Source: Pycnopodia helianthoides (taxonomy: Eukaryota; Echinodermata; Asteroidea; Forcipulatida; Asteriidae). From it: DNA of 64,000 nucleotides. Positions 1-12,933 of the stretch are shown here, in pieces. Under the pieces are notes generated by a model. The model was not told where the DNA came from. It saw only the letters and a list, made by a program, of their open reading frames with translations, and did not search any database. Location of the stretch: assembly GCA_032158295.1 (NCBI GenBank), contig CM063252.1, positions 9,598,744 through 9,662,743 of the forward strand, given 5' to 3'. Each line of letters begins with the position of its first letter. The stretch's first letter is position 1. The position numbers and the translations under genes were made by a program.

Positions 1-580
1 GTTTCGACCCTTGCAGGGTCTTTCTCGAAGGCAAAAGGACAACACAACACACATAAATATGTAGACTGGTTTATAAGAAGCAGTCAAGTGGAAAGGATGA
101 GGTTTTTGTTTAAGGATCTGTTACACCGTGACTGAATAGAGGAACAGTTAAGAGGGACGGGTGTAACTGGTTCTGACACACACTGTCAGCTTTATATGTA
201 ATCTATAGCCTGTGTTTGAACAACGAGACGGCTTGAACTAAGTCTAACTAAGTGACAGTTAATTTAAGTCTACGCGCTGATGTATTACGTCCGGCCGTCT
301 GATCGTGCAAATACAGATCGTAGTTTAAATAAATGGATGCATTAGGAATGATTCATTCTATTACAGAAAATACATCACCTCCGATACCAACAAATGCATT
401 TACAATGCGCATGCAGGTGAGTATTTTCTTATTAGAATAGAAAATCCCTGCGGATTTAGGGAGAATCCATTTTACTGTTCGGATACAAGTCAGACATACT
501 CTGGAGAGAGACAACAAATGCAATATTCTTGAGAAAACAAAATTATCCGAGGCAATTTACTCGTGCATGCATCGGACATT

Positions 581-971
581 TTAAAGGAACATTACAGAAT
601 TGGTAAGAAAAAAACTTGTAAAATATACTTTTTGATCACAGATTTACATAAAACTTACACGGTCTAATGATGACGATAGTAGAAAACATCCCATGAAATA
701 TTTCTGTCTGAATGCCATATTTGATGAGAAATGAATAAACTAATTTTCCGATTGGAGTTTATCGCACAGTGAGCGTTTTGTTCATGTGTTGATCTATATG
801 ATTTCATGCAAATGTGTAATCGGTTTTCACTATTTTCTCGTGACCCAGATGGTCGATCGATCTCAAACTTCTACAGGTTTGTCAGTTTATGTATATGGCG
901 GATTACATAAAGTGCTTACACTGCCAGCAACTGTTTTGTTAGCAAAAACCAAGTATGTAATGTTCCTTTAA
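581..971. mobile_element. TTAA-flanked MITE, family A, copy 1
   Basis: An approximately 390-bp element is bounded by TTAA on both sides. The inverted ends start AGGAACATTACAGAATTGGT and close with TGTAATGTTCCT. There is no transposase. The TTAA target and short inverted ends fit piggyBac-like transposition; the superfamily is inferred. Other copies are at 8247, 11431 and 32386. Its right-hand TTAA is also the left-hand TTAA of the family B element that follows. Confidence 0.8.
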
Positions 972-1313
972 AGGCCCTGTACACTATTGGTAAGATCGAA
1001 AAACACAAATGTTCACAGATTCACACATAACTTACATGATTTAAAGTAACTAATGGTAGAAAGGGTTCCTTAAAATATTTCTGCCTAAAATGCTATCGTT
1101 TCTGAGAAACGAGTAAAACAATAGTAATTATCGCGCGCGATAATTTGAAAAAAAAACAGAAAACACATAAGATCTCTTTTCACTATTTTCTCGTGACCTC
1201 GATGACCAATTGAGCTCAAACTTTCACAGGTTTGTTTGTTCATGCATATGTTTAATCACACAAAATGTGGACACTGATTTTGAGCTGTTACCAAAAGTGT
1301 ACAATACCTTTAA
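968..1313. mobile_element. TTAA-flanked MITE, family B, copy 1
   Basis: A 346-bp element runs from TTAA to TTAA, with ends AGGCCCTGTACACTATTGGT and ACCAAAAGTGTACAATACCT as imperfect inverted repeats. The core contains a palindrome around TCGCGCGCGA. The other copies, at 4198-4551 and 14649-14990, are about 90 percent alike by eye. Confidence 0.8.
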
Positions 1314-1479
1314 GCTTTGATTTCTGAATCATGAGAGTGTTTTAATTTTTTTTTTATATTTTTTTATATTCCTGTATATTTACACAGCGTTGTCTCCAAT
1401 TGGGGGTACCTCCAATCCTCCATTCAGACAATCGATACAAAGATTTGAGTTCGCACATTTTATTTTCGTGTGCGCATGC

Positions 1480-1881
1480 TTAAAGACACTGGACACCTTT
1501 GGTAATTGTCAAAGACCAGTCTTCTCACTTGGTGTATCTCAACATATGCACAAAATAACAAACATGTGAAAATTTGAACTCAATTGGTCGTCGAAGTTGC
1601 GAGATAATAATGGAAGAAAAAACAATCTTGTCCATGTTGTCACACGAAGTTGTGTGCTTTCAGATGCCTGATTTCGATTTCGAGACCTCACGCGTGAGGT
1701 CTCAAAATCAATTCAAATATTTTACTGAGAAATTACTTCTTTCACAAAAACTACATTTCTTCAGAGGGAGCCGTTTCTCACAATGTTTTATACTATCAAC
1801 AGCTCTCCATTGCTCGTTACCAAGTAAGTTTTATGCTAACAATTATTTTGAGTAATTACCAATAGTGTCCAGTGCCTTTAA
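1480..1881. mobile_element. TTAA-flanked MITE, family C, copy 1
   Basis: The ends are TTAAAGACACTGGACACCTT and its imperfect inverse ending gtccagtgcctttaa. The centre is a palindrome, GAGACCTCACGCGTGAGGTC. The second copy is at 23130-23512. It is non-coding. Confidence 0.75.
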
Positions 1882-1973
1882 GGATTCTACCGAAGCAAGG
1901 AGATATTAAACTGTCCTCGAAGTGTAGCGCGACCAGGGAGAAATTAATATTGGAGTTAATCAAATGTTACATA

Positions 1974-2288
1974 TATACCTTTCCATTGCTGATAAGCAAA
2001 CCCCGCTGGTTGGCATGGACAGCCGAATAATGGCAAAACATTCAATTGTGTTAACAGACAGTGTGACCAAATTCATCACTTTTGCAAATATTTATTTGAC
2101 ACAAATATGTCCCATGGTTAGTTGCTTTGTTTCCAACAAATTCAACAGTATTTTTGAATATTTGTGTGACCTTATTACAAACTGTGGCTATCTGTTTTTG
2201 CTTTGCATTCATGGCTTTCCATAGTTTTCCAACCTTGGTTGGCAAAAACTCGGGCTGTGACGTTGCAATAGAAAAGTCGATAGACCCC
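1974..2288. mobile_element. MITE, family E, copy 1
   Basis: The element begins tacctttccattgctgataa and ends gcaatagaaaagtcgatag, which are imperfect inverted ends. Its interior is shared with 2690-2919 and 3099-3400. The reverse strand is open for about 98 codons in these copies, but this follows the repeat and no known protein is recognised. Confidence 0.6.
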
Positions 2289-2506
2289 TTGCATTTGCCG
2301 CCATGTTTGATGACATACAGTGACAACGTGTGCGGGTGGTTGTGCACGACTCTCAGCCAATGAATAGCTGTTCATGCACGCGTGCACGTTTCATCAAAGA
2401 TGGCGGCTAATGGAATGGGTCTATAGCAACTACACGGTAGACGGTGGCAACGGGTAAATACTGACTAAAGTGGTATTGATCAGTTGCTCATTGTATCGAA
2501 ACATGA

Positions 2507-3335
2507 GTGATGCAGAGCACTGCTCCATCGCCACTGTTTTAGCTATTTCCATACTGGAGGACACAGTTAACCTAAATTGAGTAAAGCAGGACAATGTTTA
2601 AAAAAATTATAAGTAAGTCTGCCCGCTCATTAAATTTAGGCGGGCCACTGCCATTTTCTAACCGAAGAGCGTACAACGTGACTCTATAGACCTTTCCATT
2701 GTTGATAAACAAACCGCGCTGGTTGGCATGGACAGCCGAATGTTGGCAAAACATTCAATCGTGTTAACAGACAATGTTCATCACTTTTGCAAATTTTTAT
2801 TTGACACAAATACATCCCATGGTTAGTTGCTTTGTTTCCAACAAATTCAACAGTTTTTTTGAATATTTGTGTAACATTGTTACAAACTGTGGCTATCTTT
2901 TTTTGCTTTGCATTTATGTGTGATGCAGAGCAACTGTCCATCGCCACTGTTTTAGCTATTTCCATTACTGGAGGACACAGTTAACTCATAAATTGAGTAA
3001 AGCAGGACAATGTTTAAAGAATTATAGTATCTGCCGCTCATTAAATTTGGGCGGGGGCCACTGCCATTTTCTAACCGAAGAGCGTACAACGTGACTCTAT
3101 AGACCTTTCCATTGTTGATAAACAAACCGCGCTGGTTGGCATGGACAGCCGAATGTTGGCAAAACATTCAATCGTGTTAACAGACAATGTTCATCACTTT
3201 TGCAAATTTTTATTTGACACAAATACATCCCATGGTTAGTTGCTTTGTTTCCAACAAATTCAACAGTTTTTTTGAATATTTGTGTAACATTGTTACAAAC
3301 TGTGGCTATCTTTTTTTGCTTTGCATTTATGGCTT
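2507..3335. repeat. 413-bp tandem duplication containing a truncated MITE
   Basis: Unit 1 is 2507-2919 and unit 2 is 2920-3335, about 95 percent alike by eye with small indels. Each starts gtgatgcagagca and includes the left part of a family E MITE. The MITE is complete only in the second unit, 3099-3400, which ends GCAATTGAAAGGTCTAT. The truncation therefore falls at the duplication junction. Confidence 0.8.
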
Positions 3336-3521
3336 TCCATAGTTTTTCAACCTTGGTTGGCAAAAACTCGGGCTGTGACGTTGCAATTGAAAGGTCTATT
3401 CACAAGTTGATGCATTATGAATGATTCTACCCATTTTTACTGTTCAGATACAAATAGACATACTATTGGGAGAACTGCATTATTCTGGAATTTTTCCCCA
3501 AAGCTAACAAGTTATTTGTGG

Positions 3522-3660
3522 GGCGGGGGGGGGGGGCGAGCGGTCTAGTGCATGCATCGGACCTGCAAGCTTTGATGTCTAAATCTGGGTTTGATTCCCA
3601 AACGTGTACAAAATATCTCGAACAGCACAGCCCAGTATTTGTTGTTTGTTTGTTTTTTGT

Positions 3661-3744
<84 letters not shown>

Positions 3745-3805
3745 ATGCTTTTGCTGTTGTTGCTGCTGCTGTTGCTGTTTTGCAGTTGTTGTTGTTGTTG
3801 TTGTT
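3522..3805. repeat. Poly-G run and (GTT)n/(GCT)n microsatellite
   Basis: A G run is at about 3523-3537. A long GTT run grading into GCT occupies 3658-3740, and a shorter GTT run follows at 3785-3805. Polyvaline, polycysteine and polyleucine frames across it are repeat artefacts. Confidence 0.9.
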
Positions 3806-4197
3806 TATTTCAGAATGTACTTTTCAAAATGTTGACTATCTAAATAGATACAATTTGTTTGTTTGGTGTGTTTTTTAGTTATCAGTACAGAACTAACTGA
3901 TATGACCTTATACTCCTATGACAAAAATCGCATCACTACTTCAATACATCACGACTGTATTCACAAACACATCCGTCAAACCCAGCAATTATTTATCAAC
4001 CTTCATAAAGCCTGCCGTACTTCCTGCTCACCAACACGACCTAGGCGTTACCAGGGTATTGCTTATACTGGAATTGTGTCTGGTATTATTGCAAGGCACT
4101 GGTTGCCCAGAAACCTGGAAATTCTTGCCACGATGTTGAGACAGTTTCAATTGACATCATTAAAGACGGTTAAGTCACGTCACGTGTAGTTTGGGCT

Positions 4198-4551
4198 TTA
4201 AGGCCCTGTACACTATTGGTAAGATCGAAAAACACAAATGTTGACAGATTCACACATAACTTACATGATTTAAAATAAGTAATGGTAGAAAGGGTTTCTT
4301 AAAATATTTCTGCCTAAAATGCTATCGTTTCTGAGAAATGAGTTAAACAATAGTTTTTATCACGCGCGATAAAAACTCGATGTTTGAAAAAACAGAAAAC
4401 ACATAAGGTCTCTTTTCACTATTTTCTTGTGACCTCGATGACCAATTGAGCTCAAACTTTCACATGTTTGTTTGTTCATGCATATGTTGAATCACACAAA
4501 ATGTGGACACTGATTTTGAGCTGTTTAACCAAAAGTGTACAATACCTTTAA
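4198..4551. mobile_element. TTAA-flanked MITE, family B, copy 2
   Basis: It has the same ends and core as 968-1313, with TTAA on each side at 4198-4201 and 4548-4551. Confidence 0.8.
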
Positions 4552-5925
4552 GCAATGGCACGTGAAGTCAACAAGCAATATATCAAATCCGTAGGGTTTA
4601 GTATTTCGGTGACCATTATCATGTCTATTTGTTTATTTGTTTGTTTATCTATCTTTATTGTAATTTTTTTCTGCAGTTTTCCATTTCATTATAATGTTAT
4701 ATTCTTTGTTAAAAAAACAACGGAAAAATGAAGTAATGCCTCGCATACAAATTTGTCATCGCGATTGTAGGAATATTTAATTGTCTACGAAATACGACAT
4801 CATCCTTTCATATCAGAAACAGGTTTTTTTTAATTATTTATTTATTGATAACCAACAGCGGTTAAGCGCCACTAACAGGTATCATTTATTAATACAAAAT
4901 AACAAATAAACATATAATGGCATACAAGTTATATATAATTAAAGTATATATAAATAAATAAACAAGTAAGTAAATTCAAAAATATGCAAATCAACATTAA
5001 AAATTTAAAATGACTAAGTACAAAAAGATCCACATCAATAACCAGAAAAGAAAAACAAAACGGATATAAAACATAAAAACACATAAATACATGTCCATGG
5101 GATTGAAATTAGCTAGTTTTTATTTGATACTGTTCACTTCACCTCTACGATTCGTCTCAAATGCGAATTAGGGGATACACTTGATCCGAATCTGGGATCT
5201 AAGGTCGCGTCCAACTAAATGAACGAATGAGTTCGGCAGTGGCTATACGGATACCGGAAGACGCAGACAAGTCCCGTTCTCCAACGTTGTCGGTTGCAGC
5301 CAGAACGGCCATAGCCGTAGTCGAAGTCTCTTGATTTGGGCACTGCTTGCCACACAGACTGACGCTCACCGGATCCCCGGATCCCCGGATCCCATGACTG
5401 TCCGTGTATAAACCTGGATTCCGAGACACAGACAGATGACCATCAGAAAAATAATTGTTCCAGATTTTCGAAAAGAATTTCCCCGGAATCCGAGGTTCGG
5501 GAAAGACTGGAACTAGAAGTGAGTCCAGCCTAATTGGTATGGTTACATAATCACCCCATGCAGAGTTGTTTAGATGGAGTGATTTGTTTTCCAAGCAACG
5601 GGTCTAATAAAAACTCCCCGAGTATTTGTTTTACTTTGGTTTGTTCAAAAAACAAAAACAAAAAATCCTTCATTATTTTGAACTATTGTCATACTTTCTA
5701 TTTTAATAGTCCTTCCGTAGACTGCTCATTAGAAATGTCTTGTTGACAATTTAATGGCGTGTCTTCTAATTGTGATTGTATTTATTGTACCTAATATCTG
5801 TCTTTCTGCTTAATTTGTGTTCTCATGGCCTCTTGAAAAAAAAACTTGCAATTGAATGGGTGACTAAAAATTAAAAAAAATAATAGCATTTTTTAAACAA
5901 GAGTGTTGATTTTGTTTTCTTGTAG
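4552..5925. other. AT-rich intron, no gene seen
   Basis: 4552-5170 is AT-rich single-copy-looking DNA. 5176-5530 is GC-richer and contains a direct triplication of ggatcccc and ggtcgcgtcc, which looks like an old dispersed repeat. The rest leads to the acceptor of SLC5 exon a. No SLC5 exon was found. Confidence 0.5.
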
Positions 5926-6061
5926 GTACTTGTGCAACGTGTTCTCGCAGCCAAGAATTTGACCCACGCCAAGGCTGGAACTGTACTGGCAAGTTATCTC
6001 AAACTCTGCAATATGTTCGTGATTATCATTCCTGGTATGGTTGCACGGGTGCTGTTTACAG
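5926..6061 (+). CDS. SLC5A (SGLT-like): SLC5 exon a (VQR...AAKN, PGMVAR)
   Basis: The acceptor is ttcttgtag and the donor is acag|gtaaaa. The exon codes 45 residues plus one base, from [11 protein letters not shown] through [13 protein letters not shown]. This matches the family's stretch after the WCTDQ motif, including the Arg in VQR and PGM(V/I)xR. The left phase is 0 and the right phase is 1, which fits the next exon. Confidence 0.92.
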
Positions 6062-9000
6062 GTAAAACAATAAATGGGTTCATTATGAGTGGACGCTAGG
6101 CGGCAGCAGACACTTCGTACCGTGAACATTCACTGTTCTTGGAAACGCGTGCGAGCTCAACTGTGTAAAACATTTAAACATTTTGTCTTAAACTCTGCAA
6201 TAGTTCGATGTTACCATTCCTGGTATGGTTGCGCGGGTGATGTTTACAGGTAAAAAATAAAGGGTTTCTTACGACTGGACGCTAGGTGGCAGCAGATGTT
6301 GTACCGAGTAAATACATCGTCCTCAGAAATGTGGGCATGCTCAGAACTGTGTGAAACAAATATATACAAGCTGCCACTAGCAATTGACACTGTTTTTGTC
6401 ACTGTTTTGTACTGAGACTTAATAATATCCAACCGTGATCTTAACGATACAAAACTTTCACGTTGAAAACATGAAACTAATTTTCTTGTTATTTTGTGAG
6501 TTTTAACTCACTTGTTTTATTTTAATATTTGGACAGAACAAGTTGCGTGTGTTGATCGAAAGGAGTGTAGCACTATCTGCGGGAGCGAGTCGGGATGCTC
6601 CAACATTGCGTACCCTATGATGGTTCTTGAGCTAATGCCAATAGGTAAAAGCATTTTTGAATAGTTTTAAGAATTGTTGTGTTTTACTTTGTTATTTTGT
6701 AGTTTGGGATTGGAGAGGCTCGTGTTTGAAGACCCAAAAAGCTCTTAACAATTTAAAAGAAAGTTGGTTGTCTCCTGCTCGAAAGTGTGACGTCCACATA
6801 AACTGGCTGTCAGACCTGATGCACACGACGCGTGTCATTCGAGTATGGCGCCCTCGGCTAGAGGGCAAAAGAAGGTTACTCATTGGCCGATTGTGTCCGC
6901 TGCGCGTACATAGATGTGCAGTTTTCATTGTTACGTCATCTTTTACATCTAAGAAGGCGGTGTGATGACGTCAATGCAGAAGGTCCATCACCAAAAGCCA
7001 CACCGATCCAGTAGGCCACGCCCACCATAGCAACGACCAAACGTGTCGCGTGTCCCCCCGTCCGCCGTGCACGTTGTTTTTGTCGGACAAAATGACAGTA
7101 TAGTGTCGGACCTTAAATCCCGCATTGTGATTGGTCAATTTGTCATGGGGCGTGGCCTACTGGATCGGTGTATAGGACATGCCTTGAGCTATGTTAGGAT
7201 TCATGCAAGTAAAAGTTAAATGATTGGCTTCTATACACTCTTCAAACAGTCGGGATCTTCACAGGACTAAAAATTCATTTCATAAGGTAATGTCTTTGAA
7301 CGATAAAATGGCTGATTTTTTGTAACGAAAAAATTGGGCGTGAAACAGATCGATGCCCGCGTGTGATGTAACAATTTTATTACCACACAAAAAAACTCGT
7401 GGGTCAGAATTTACCCGGATTCCGAGTCCCAGGGGCCTGGGTCAGGCTGACCCACTTCTGGGTCAGGCTGACCCACTTTTGGGTCAGGCTGTCCTTCTGG
7501 GTCAGCTTGACCCACTTCTTGGTCAGCCTAACCTGGAAACTGGAGGAAAAAAGGGATTTTGACTCGGATTCGGTGCCAATTTGACACAGTTTTTAGTCAG
7601 TTTGAAACAGTTTCTGGGTCAAACTGACCCACATTATTGAAGTGCAACAGGATTTAATAGCAACATCACATCACCTTATATCAATCCAATGCTCGTTCTA
7701 TAGGTTTGCGTGGTTTAATGGTTGCCGTAATGATGGCCGCCCTTATGAGCTCACTGACGTCAGTCTTCAACAGTGGTAGCACCATCTTCACCATGGATAT
7801 CTGGCGCCGCATACGACCAAAAGCCACCAATGCCGAACTCATGGTAGTCGGACGGTAAGATCATTGGCCACCCCTATAGTAGACTGGCCCCCTGTCTTCA
7901 TCCGCAATGATAAAGACAGGCACTGGTCTAATATGCCCAAAGATTTCATTGGATACACTGATTTCATTGGATAAACGTGCAGTGACGTAAGCTTTCCATA
8001 TCTGCGTTACGATTGGTACGAGGTGATGTGTTTGTCATCAGCTTGCTTTTTCGATCGTCTGCATGCAGCGTGTGCATAATGTTTACCGTGTCCGAATTGG
8101 CGGCTACAGCTACGGTTACGGCTAGATTTCCGCGTCATCGTGCGTTGAAGTATAGAACATCATTAGCAACACCCATAGAAACAGTCCTAGCCGTAGCTGC
8201 AGCCGCCAATTCCAGACACGGCCTTAGTTTAATGTGTAATTCCACTTTAAAGGAACATTACAGAATTGGTTAGAAACAAACTTGTAAAATATACTTTTTT
8301 ATCACAGATTTACATAAAACTTACACGGTCTAATGATGATGGTAGTAGAAAACATCCCTTGAAATATTTCTGTCTGAAATGCTATATTTGATGAGAAATG
8401 AATAAACTAATTTTCTGATTGGAGTTTATCGCTCAGTGAGCGTTCTATTCATTTGTTGAATCTATATGATTTCATGAAAATGTGTAATCGGTTTTTCGCT
8501 ATTTTCTCGTGACCCAGATGGCCGATCGATCTCAAACTTCCACAGATTTGTCAGTTTATGTATGGTGGATTACATAAAGTGCTTACACTGCCAGCAACTG
8601 TTTTGTTAGCAAAAACCAATTCTGTAATGTTCCTTTAAGCCACACCCACTTCACACAAACTGTTTCGACTGATTACTAGAAGCCAATAGGAGTTGAATTG
8701 AGCTGATTTTTATTCGATGATAATGCAAGAAAAAATTAATAATTGACCTTGGCTTATAAGTTTTTCAGAGACGACAGCTCATTCTCAGAATTATAAGAAA
8801 TGCTTTTAGAACCTTGAAATGGCTGATTTTTGGTAAAAGTACACACAAACGTATGCCAGCTTTGGAGCCGCACGTAAGTACACTGCAAAAACCGAGGTGT
8901 TAAAATTGACACCATAGGTGTTGTCACATATAGATACCCAAAAGAGAATTGAATTGAACACTATAGGGTATTCAAACAACTCAAATGTAATTGTTTTGGC

Positions 9001-12000
9001 AGAAACTAGTGTTAATTGGCAGAAATTAGTGTTATTTTAACACCCTATGATGTAAAAGTTGATTCTTTTTTAGTATCTGTATGTGACAACATCCATGGTG
9101 TCAATTTTAACACCCCAGTTTTTGCAGTGTATATAGCAAACAAAAAAGTTGAGCAGCAGATACGCGAACATGACTGTGACGTGATTACACACATTCTATT
9201 TGTTGCATCCCTGTGGATACATCTTTTGTTCTTTCCTTTGTCCCTGTAGTTAAGAACCTCCCATAGACTTTGTACACAAATCTCCTTGTGGAGCAACCCA
9301 GTCTTTAGAATTTCCCTATGGAGACCCTTTGTTATCCCTTTTCTGTTTTGTTCTCGGTCTCCATAAGGTAGTGAAAATGAAATCATACCAACTGGACAAG
9401 CCAAAATGTTGCCATCAAAAACTAAAGAGTATTAACATTTTCAACTCGTCATTAAAATGAGTGGGAACATTTTCCACTCAGCCTTGGCTGTTATATTTTT
9501 GAATTCGAGAAAGACAAGATGGAATGCGCATTGATGATAAAAATATTACTGATGATTGTTTGAATTGAAAAGCTACAATGCTTTATGGATTATGCAGACT
9601 TTGTTTTCACTTGGATCTGGAAGAAGGTCTCGACACGGTCAAAACTTCAGAGTCGAAATCTTTGGAGTTACTGCTGCCAGCTGCAGGATGTTGGGCCGGG
9701 CGTAAAATTACCAATGAATCTGTATAATTTGTCTGAAATTGAGCCGCAGTGTAAGTTCAGTGATTTCTTTTGCAGGACCCAAATTATCACCCATTTAGTG
9801 TTGGACCCCGTCCTTTTTTGTTTCCACCGGTATTTTGTTGTCTATTCATCCACATTCGATAATGATAAGAGATATCAAAACAATAATAGACCCTCTCAAT
9901 TCCCATGAAATAATATGTCAATTGAACATCGTGCGTGCGCACTTTCCCTACTGGTTGGCAGAATTAATGAGTGAACAGCGCGCCTTTTTGTATGGTGGCG
10001 TAATGCACGTGTACGCGTTTGTTTGCCTAGTGCCCAACTCTACGGCGTTTGCCAACCAATAGTGTATGTACGCATGCGTAAATAAAATTAGCATATTTCG
10101 GCACGCGCGCCCGCGCTCTCCATAGATTTGATATAGACCTTATGCATATGACGTCATTTGAGTAGGGCGCCCTCGGTTAGAGGTCAAAAGAAGGTGGCTT
10201 ATGGCCGATTCTGTGCGCCGCGCGTACAAGATGTGCGTTTTCCACTGTTTCGTCATCATTTTACCTCTAAGATGGCGGCGGGATGACGTCAATGCATAAG
10301 GTCTATCGAGGAGGGTTCATGCCGACCCCTTGCATTAGCTGCCATCTTTGATGAAACGTGCACGCGATTATTGGCCGAGAGTCGTGCGCAGCGCGTACAC
10401 ACGTGCACGTTTCCATAGTTGTTTTTCATAAAAGATGGCGGCCAATGACGTCACTTGCGATCCATCTATCTGGGCTCTTCTCTGTCTACCTGCAGGTTGT
10501 TTGTGGTGTTCCTGTTGGCCATCAGCCTGATGTGGGTGCCGATAGTTCAAGCCTCTAATTCGGGTCAACTCTACGTCTACATTCAGTCCCTCCAATCCTA
10601 TTTGACGCCGCCGATCTTTTCGGCGTTTGCCCTGGGCGTGGCGTGGGAGAGAACAACGGAAAAGGTACTCATTAAGGCTTTGGTGCAAATACGGCGTGGA
10701 CGGCATCGGCCGTTGGTGACCGTTATTGACGCGTATGGAACTAATTATTTTTAAAAGGGCGCCCTCGACTAGATGTCAGTTAAAGGTAGACTGGTCCCCT
10801 GTCTTTATTTCATTGGATTAAAACGTGCAGTGACCTTAGCTTTCCATACCTATGTTATGATTGGTCCGATTGGTTTGTTATAAAACGATGGTTGGACAGA
10901 TGTTTTTAGAGTAGACTATAAGGATCCACACATTAATAGGCCTCGAAATTGTGTGTTTTTTCCAAATTTTTGACTCCAAAAGATGGCGGACCGTGTTAGT
11001 TCCCGAAGTTAAGTAAACTTCGCAATTTATTTCGAGGCATTGTGTGGACCATTACACTTTTAAAACATCTTTCCAACCGTACACATTTTATATAAAAAAC
11101 GTTTTTTTATAGCCCAAAGCGCCCAATCTAAGGCAATGTGTCCCTTTAATTAATATTGTTGTATCTCTTCTTCGTCATAATAGGGCGCCTTTTGGGGTCT
11201 TATCGGTGGTATTATTATGGGCATGGTGCGAATGGTACTCGATATCATTTACCCACAACCTGCATGCGGTACGGAGGATACCAGACCGGGCATCGTATCC
11301 AAGCTGCACTTCCTCTACTACAACTGCATCGTTGCTCTGGTGTCTATCTCACTGACGGTTATAATTAGCTTAGCGACGACAAGGCTACCAGACGAAAATG
11401 TAAAACATGGGGCCGATTTCACAAAGTATCTTAAAGGAACATTACAGAATTGTTTTTTGCTAACAAAACAGTTGCTGGCAGTGTAAACACTTTATGTAAT
11501 CCACCATATACATAAACTGACAAACCTGTAGAAGTTTGAGATCGATCGGACATCTGGGTGACGAGACAATAGTGAAAAAACGATTACACATTTGCAATCA
11601 TATAGATTCATCAATGAATAAAACGCTCACTGAGCGATTAACTCCAATCGGAAAATTAGTTTATTCATTTCTCATCAAATATGGCATTTCAGACAGAAAT
11701 ATTTCAAGGGACGTTTTCTACTATCGTCATCATTAGACCGTGTAAGTTTTATGTAAATCTGTGATCAAAAGTATTTTACAAGTTTTTTCGTATCAATTCT
11801 GTAATGTTCATTTAAGATGAGTTGTCAGTAGTTATTTGTACTGTGACGTCACACTGTGCTTAGCAATTCAGAATGATTTGCATTTAAGATCAATCTTAGC
11901 TCTATGTGAAATGGAGCCCTGGGCCTTTCCTTGGGCTTCGGCTCCGGATTGGGCTCGGTTGAGCAGCGTGTATCTTGCACGAAGTGGTTCGAAAGTCAGA

Positions 12001-12363
12001 CGCATGCAGCCTGAGCGCTAGCCAGAGCCGGAGCCCAAACCGAGGTTTGGAAAAGGCAAAAGGTTGTAATCACTCATATCTATTAATATTATACTAAATG
12101 GAGAGCGGGTTGTATGTGTTCGTTGAAGTATAAAGTGGATGCCATTTTAAAACTCGCATGGTAGCACATTATCAGAACGTGCCGTTCAAGTTTTGATTTT
12201 AAGAATAAAAAAAAAAAAATATACAATTATTTAAATGTTGGGCATAAACAAGGTTTAAGAATTAAGAAAAACTTGTGATGGATCAAAACCCCTTCCTAGC
12301 TCACAAAGTATACCTCACATTTTGTATACACAGTGTGTGTATTAAAAGTATTGTTGTTGTTGT

Positions 12364-12398
<35 letters not shown>

Positions 12399-12882
12399 CT
12401 GTCGTCGTCGTCGTCGTCGTTATTCACTTACATATATTATTTACCGTATCCAATTGATTTGGACGTCTTCAAAGAAGGAAACAAACAACCCGAATAAACG
12501 AACTTTATAAATTGACGAAGGCACATCTTTTTCACAACTGAGAGGCATCAACAGAAAGATTTTACTTTAAGATTAAGTCATACTTTAAGATTGGTTTCAT
12601 AATAAGAAATTGTTTTTAAAGTTCTCTGTAAACAACTTTCTATGTCCTCGTTGGAACGAAGGTGATCGGAATGACATGGTCAACACGTGGGAGGACGCCA
12701 CTGACCCCTTCGGGCAGCGAGAGGAAGTGTGCACCCGTTGAAGAAGAGGAGACATCGGTGGGAGACACAGACAATGAAGGTAAAGCTGACCAACAGAAAA
12801 CCAAATGGCGCTCGATATGGGGCAGAGGGTACCCCCACCTAGTCTTCATTGTGTGCTTGGAATCTAAGGAATTCTTTTGAGG

Positions 12883-12933
<51 letters not shown>

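Noticed and set aside
2051..3363. Minus-strand frames with NAKQKKIATVCN-type peptides in three places
   Set aside because: The similarity follows the copies of one short inverted-repeat element and its duplication. Frames differ in length and have no recognisable domain.
3518..3878. Three overlapping open frames with long Val, Cys, Ala and Leu runs
   Set aside because: They are translations of a GTT/GCT microsatellite.
5199..5594. Minus-strand open frame of 131 codons
   Set aside because: It shows no family resemblance, contains repeated ggatcccc blocks, and lies in what looks like an old dispersed repeat within the SLC5 intron.
1..5925. Upstream SLC5 exons
   Set aside because: I looked for the segment before VQR (a YWCTDQ-type end with a donor) and for earlier helices and found none, so the gene's 5' part is assumed to lie left of the window.
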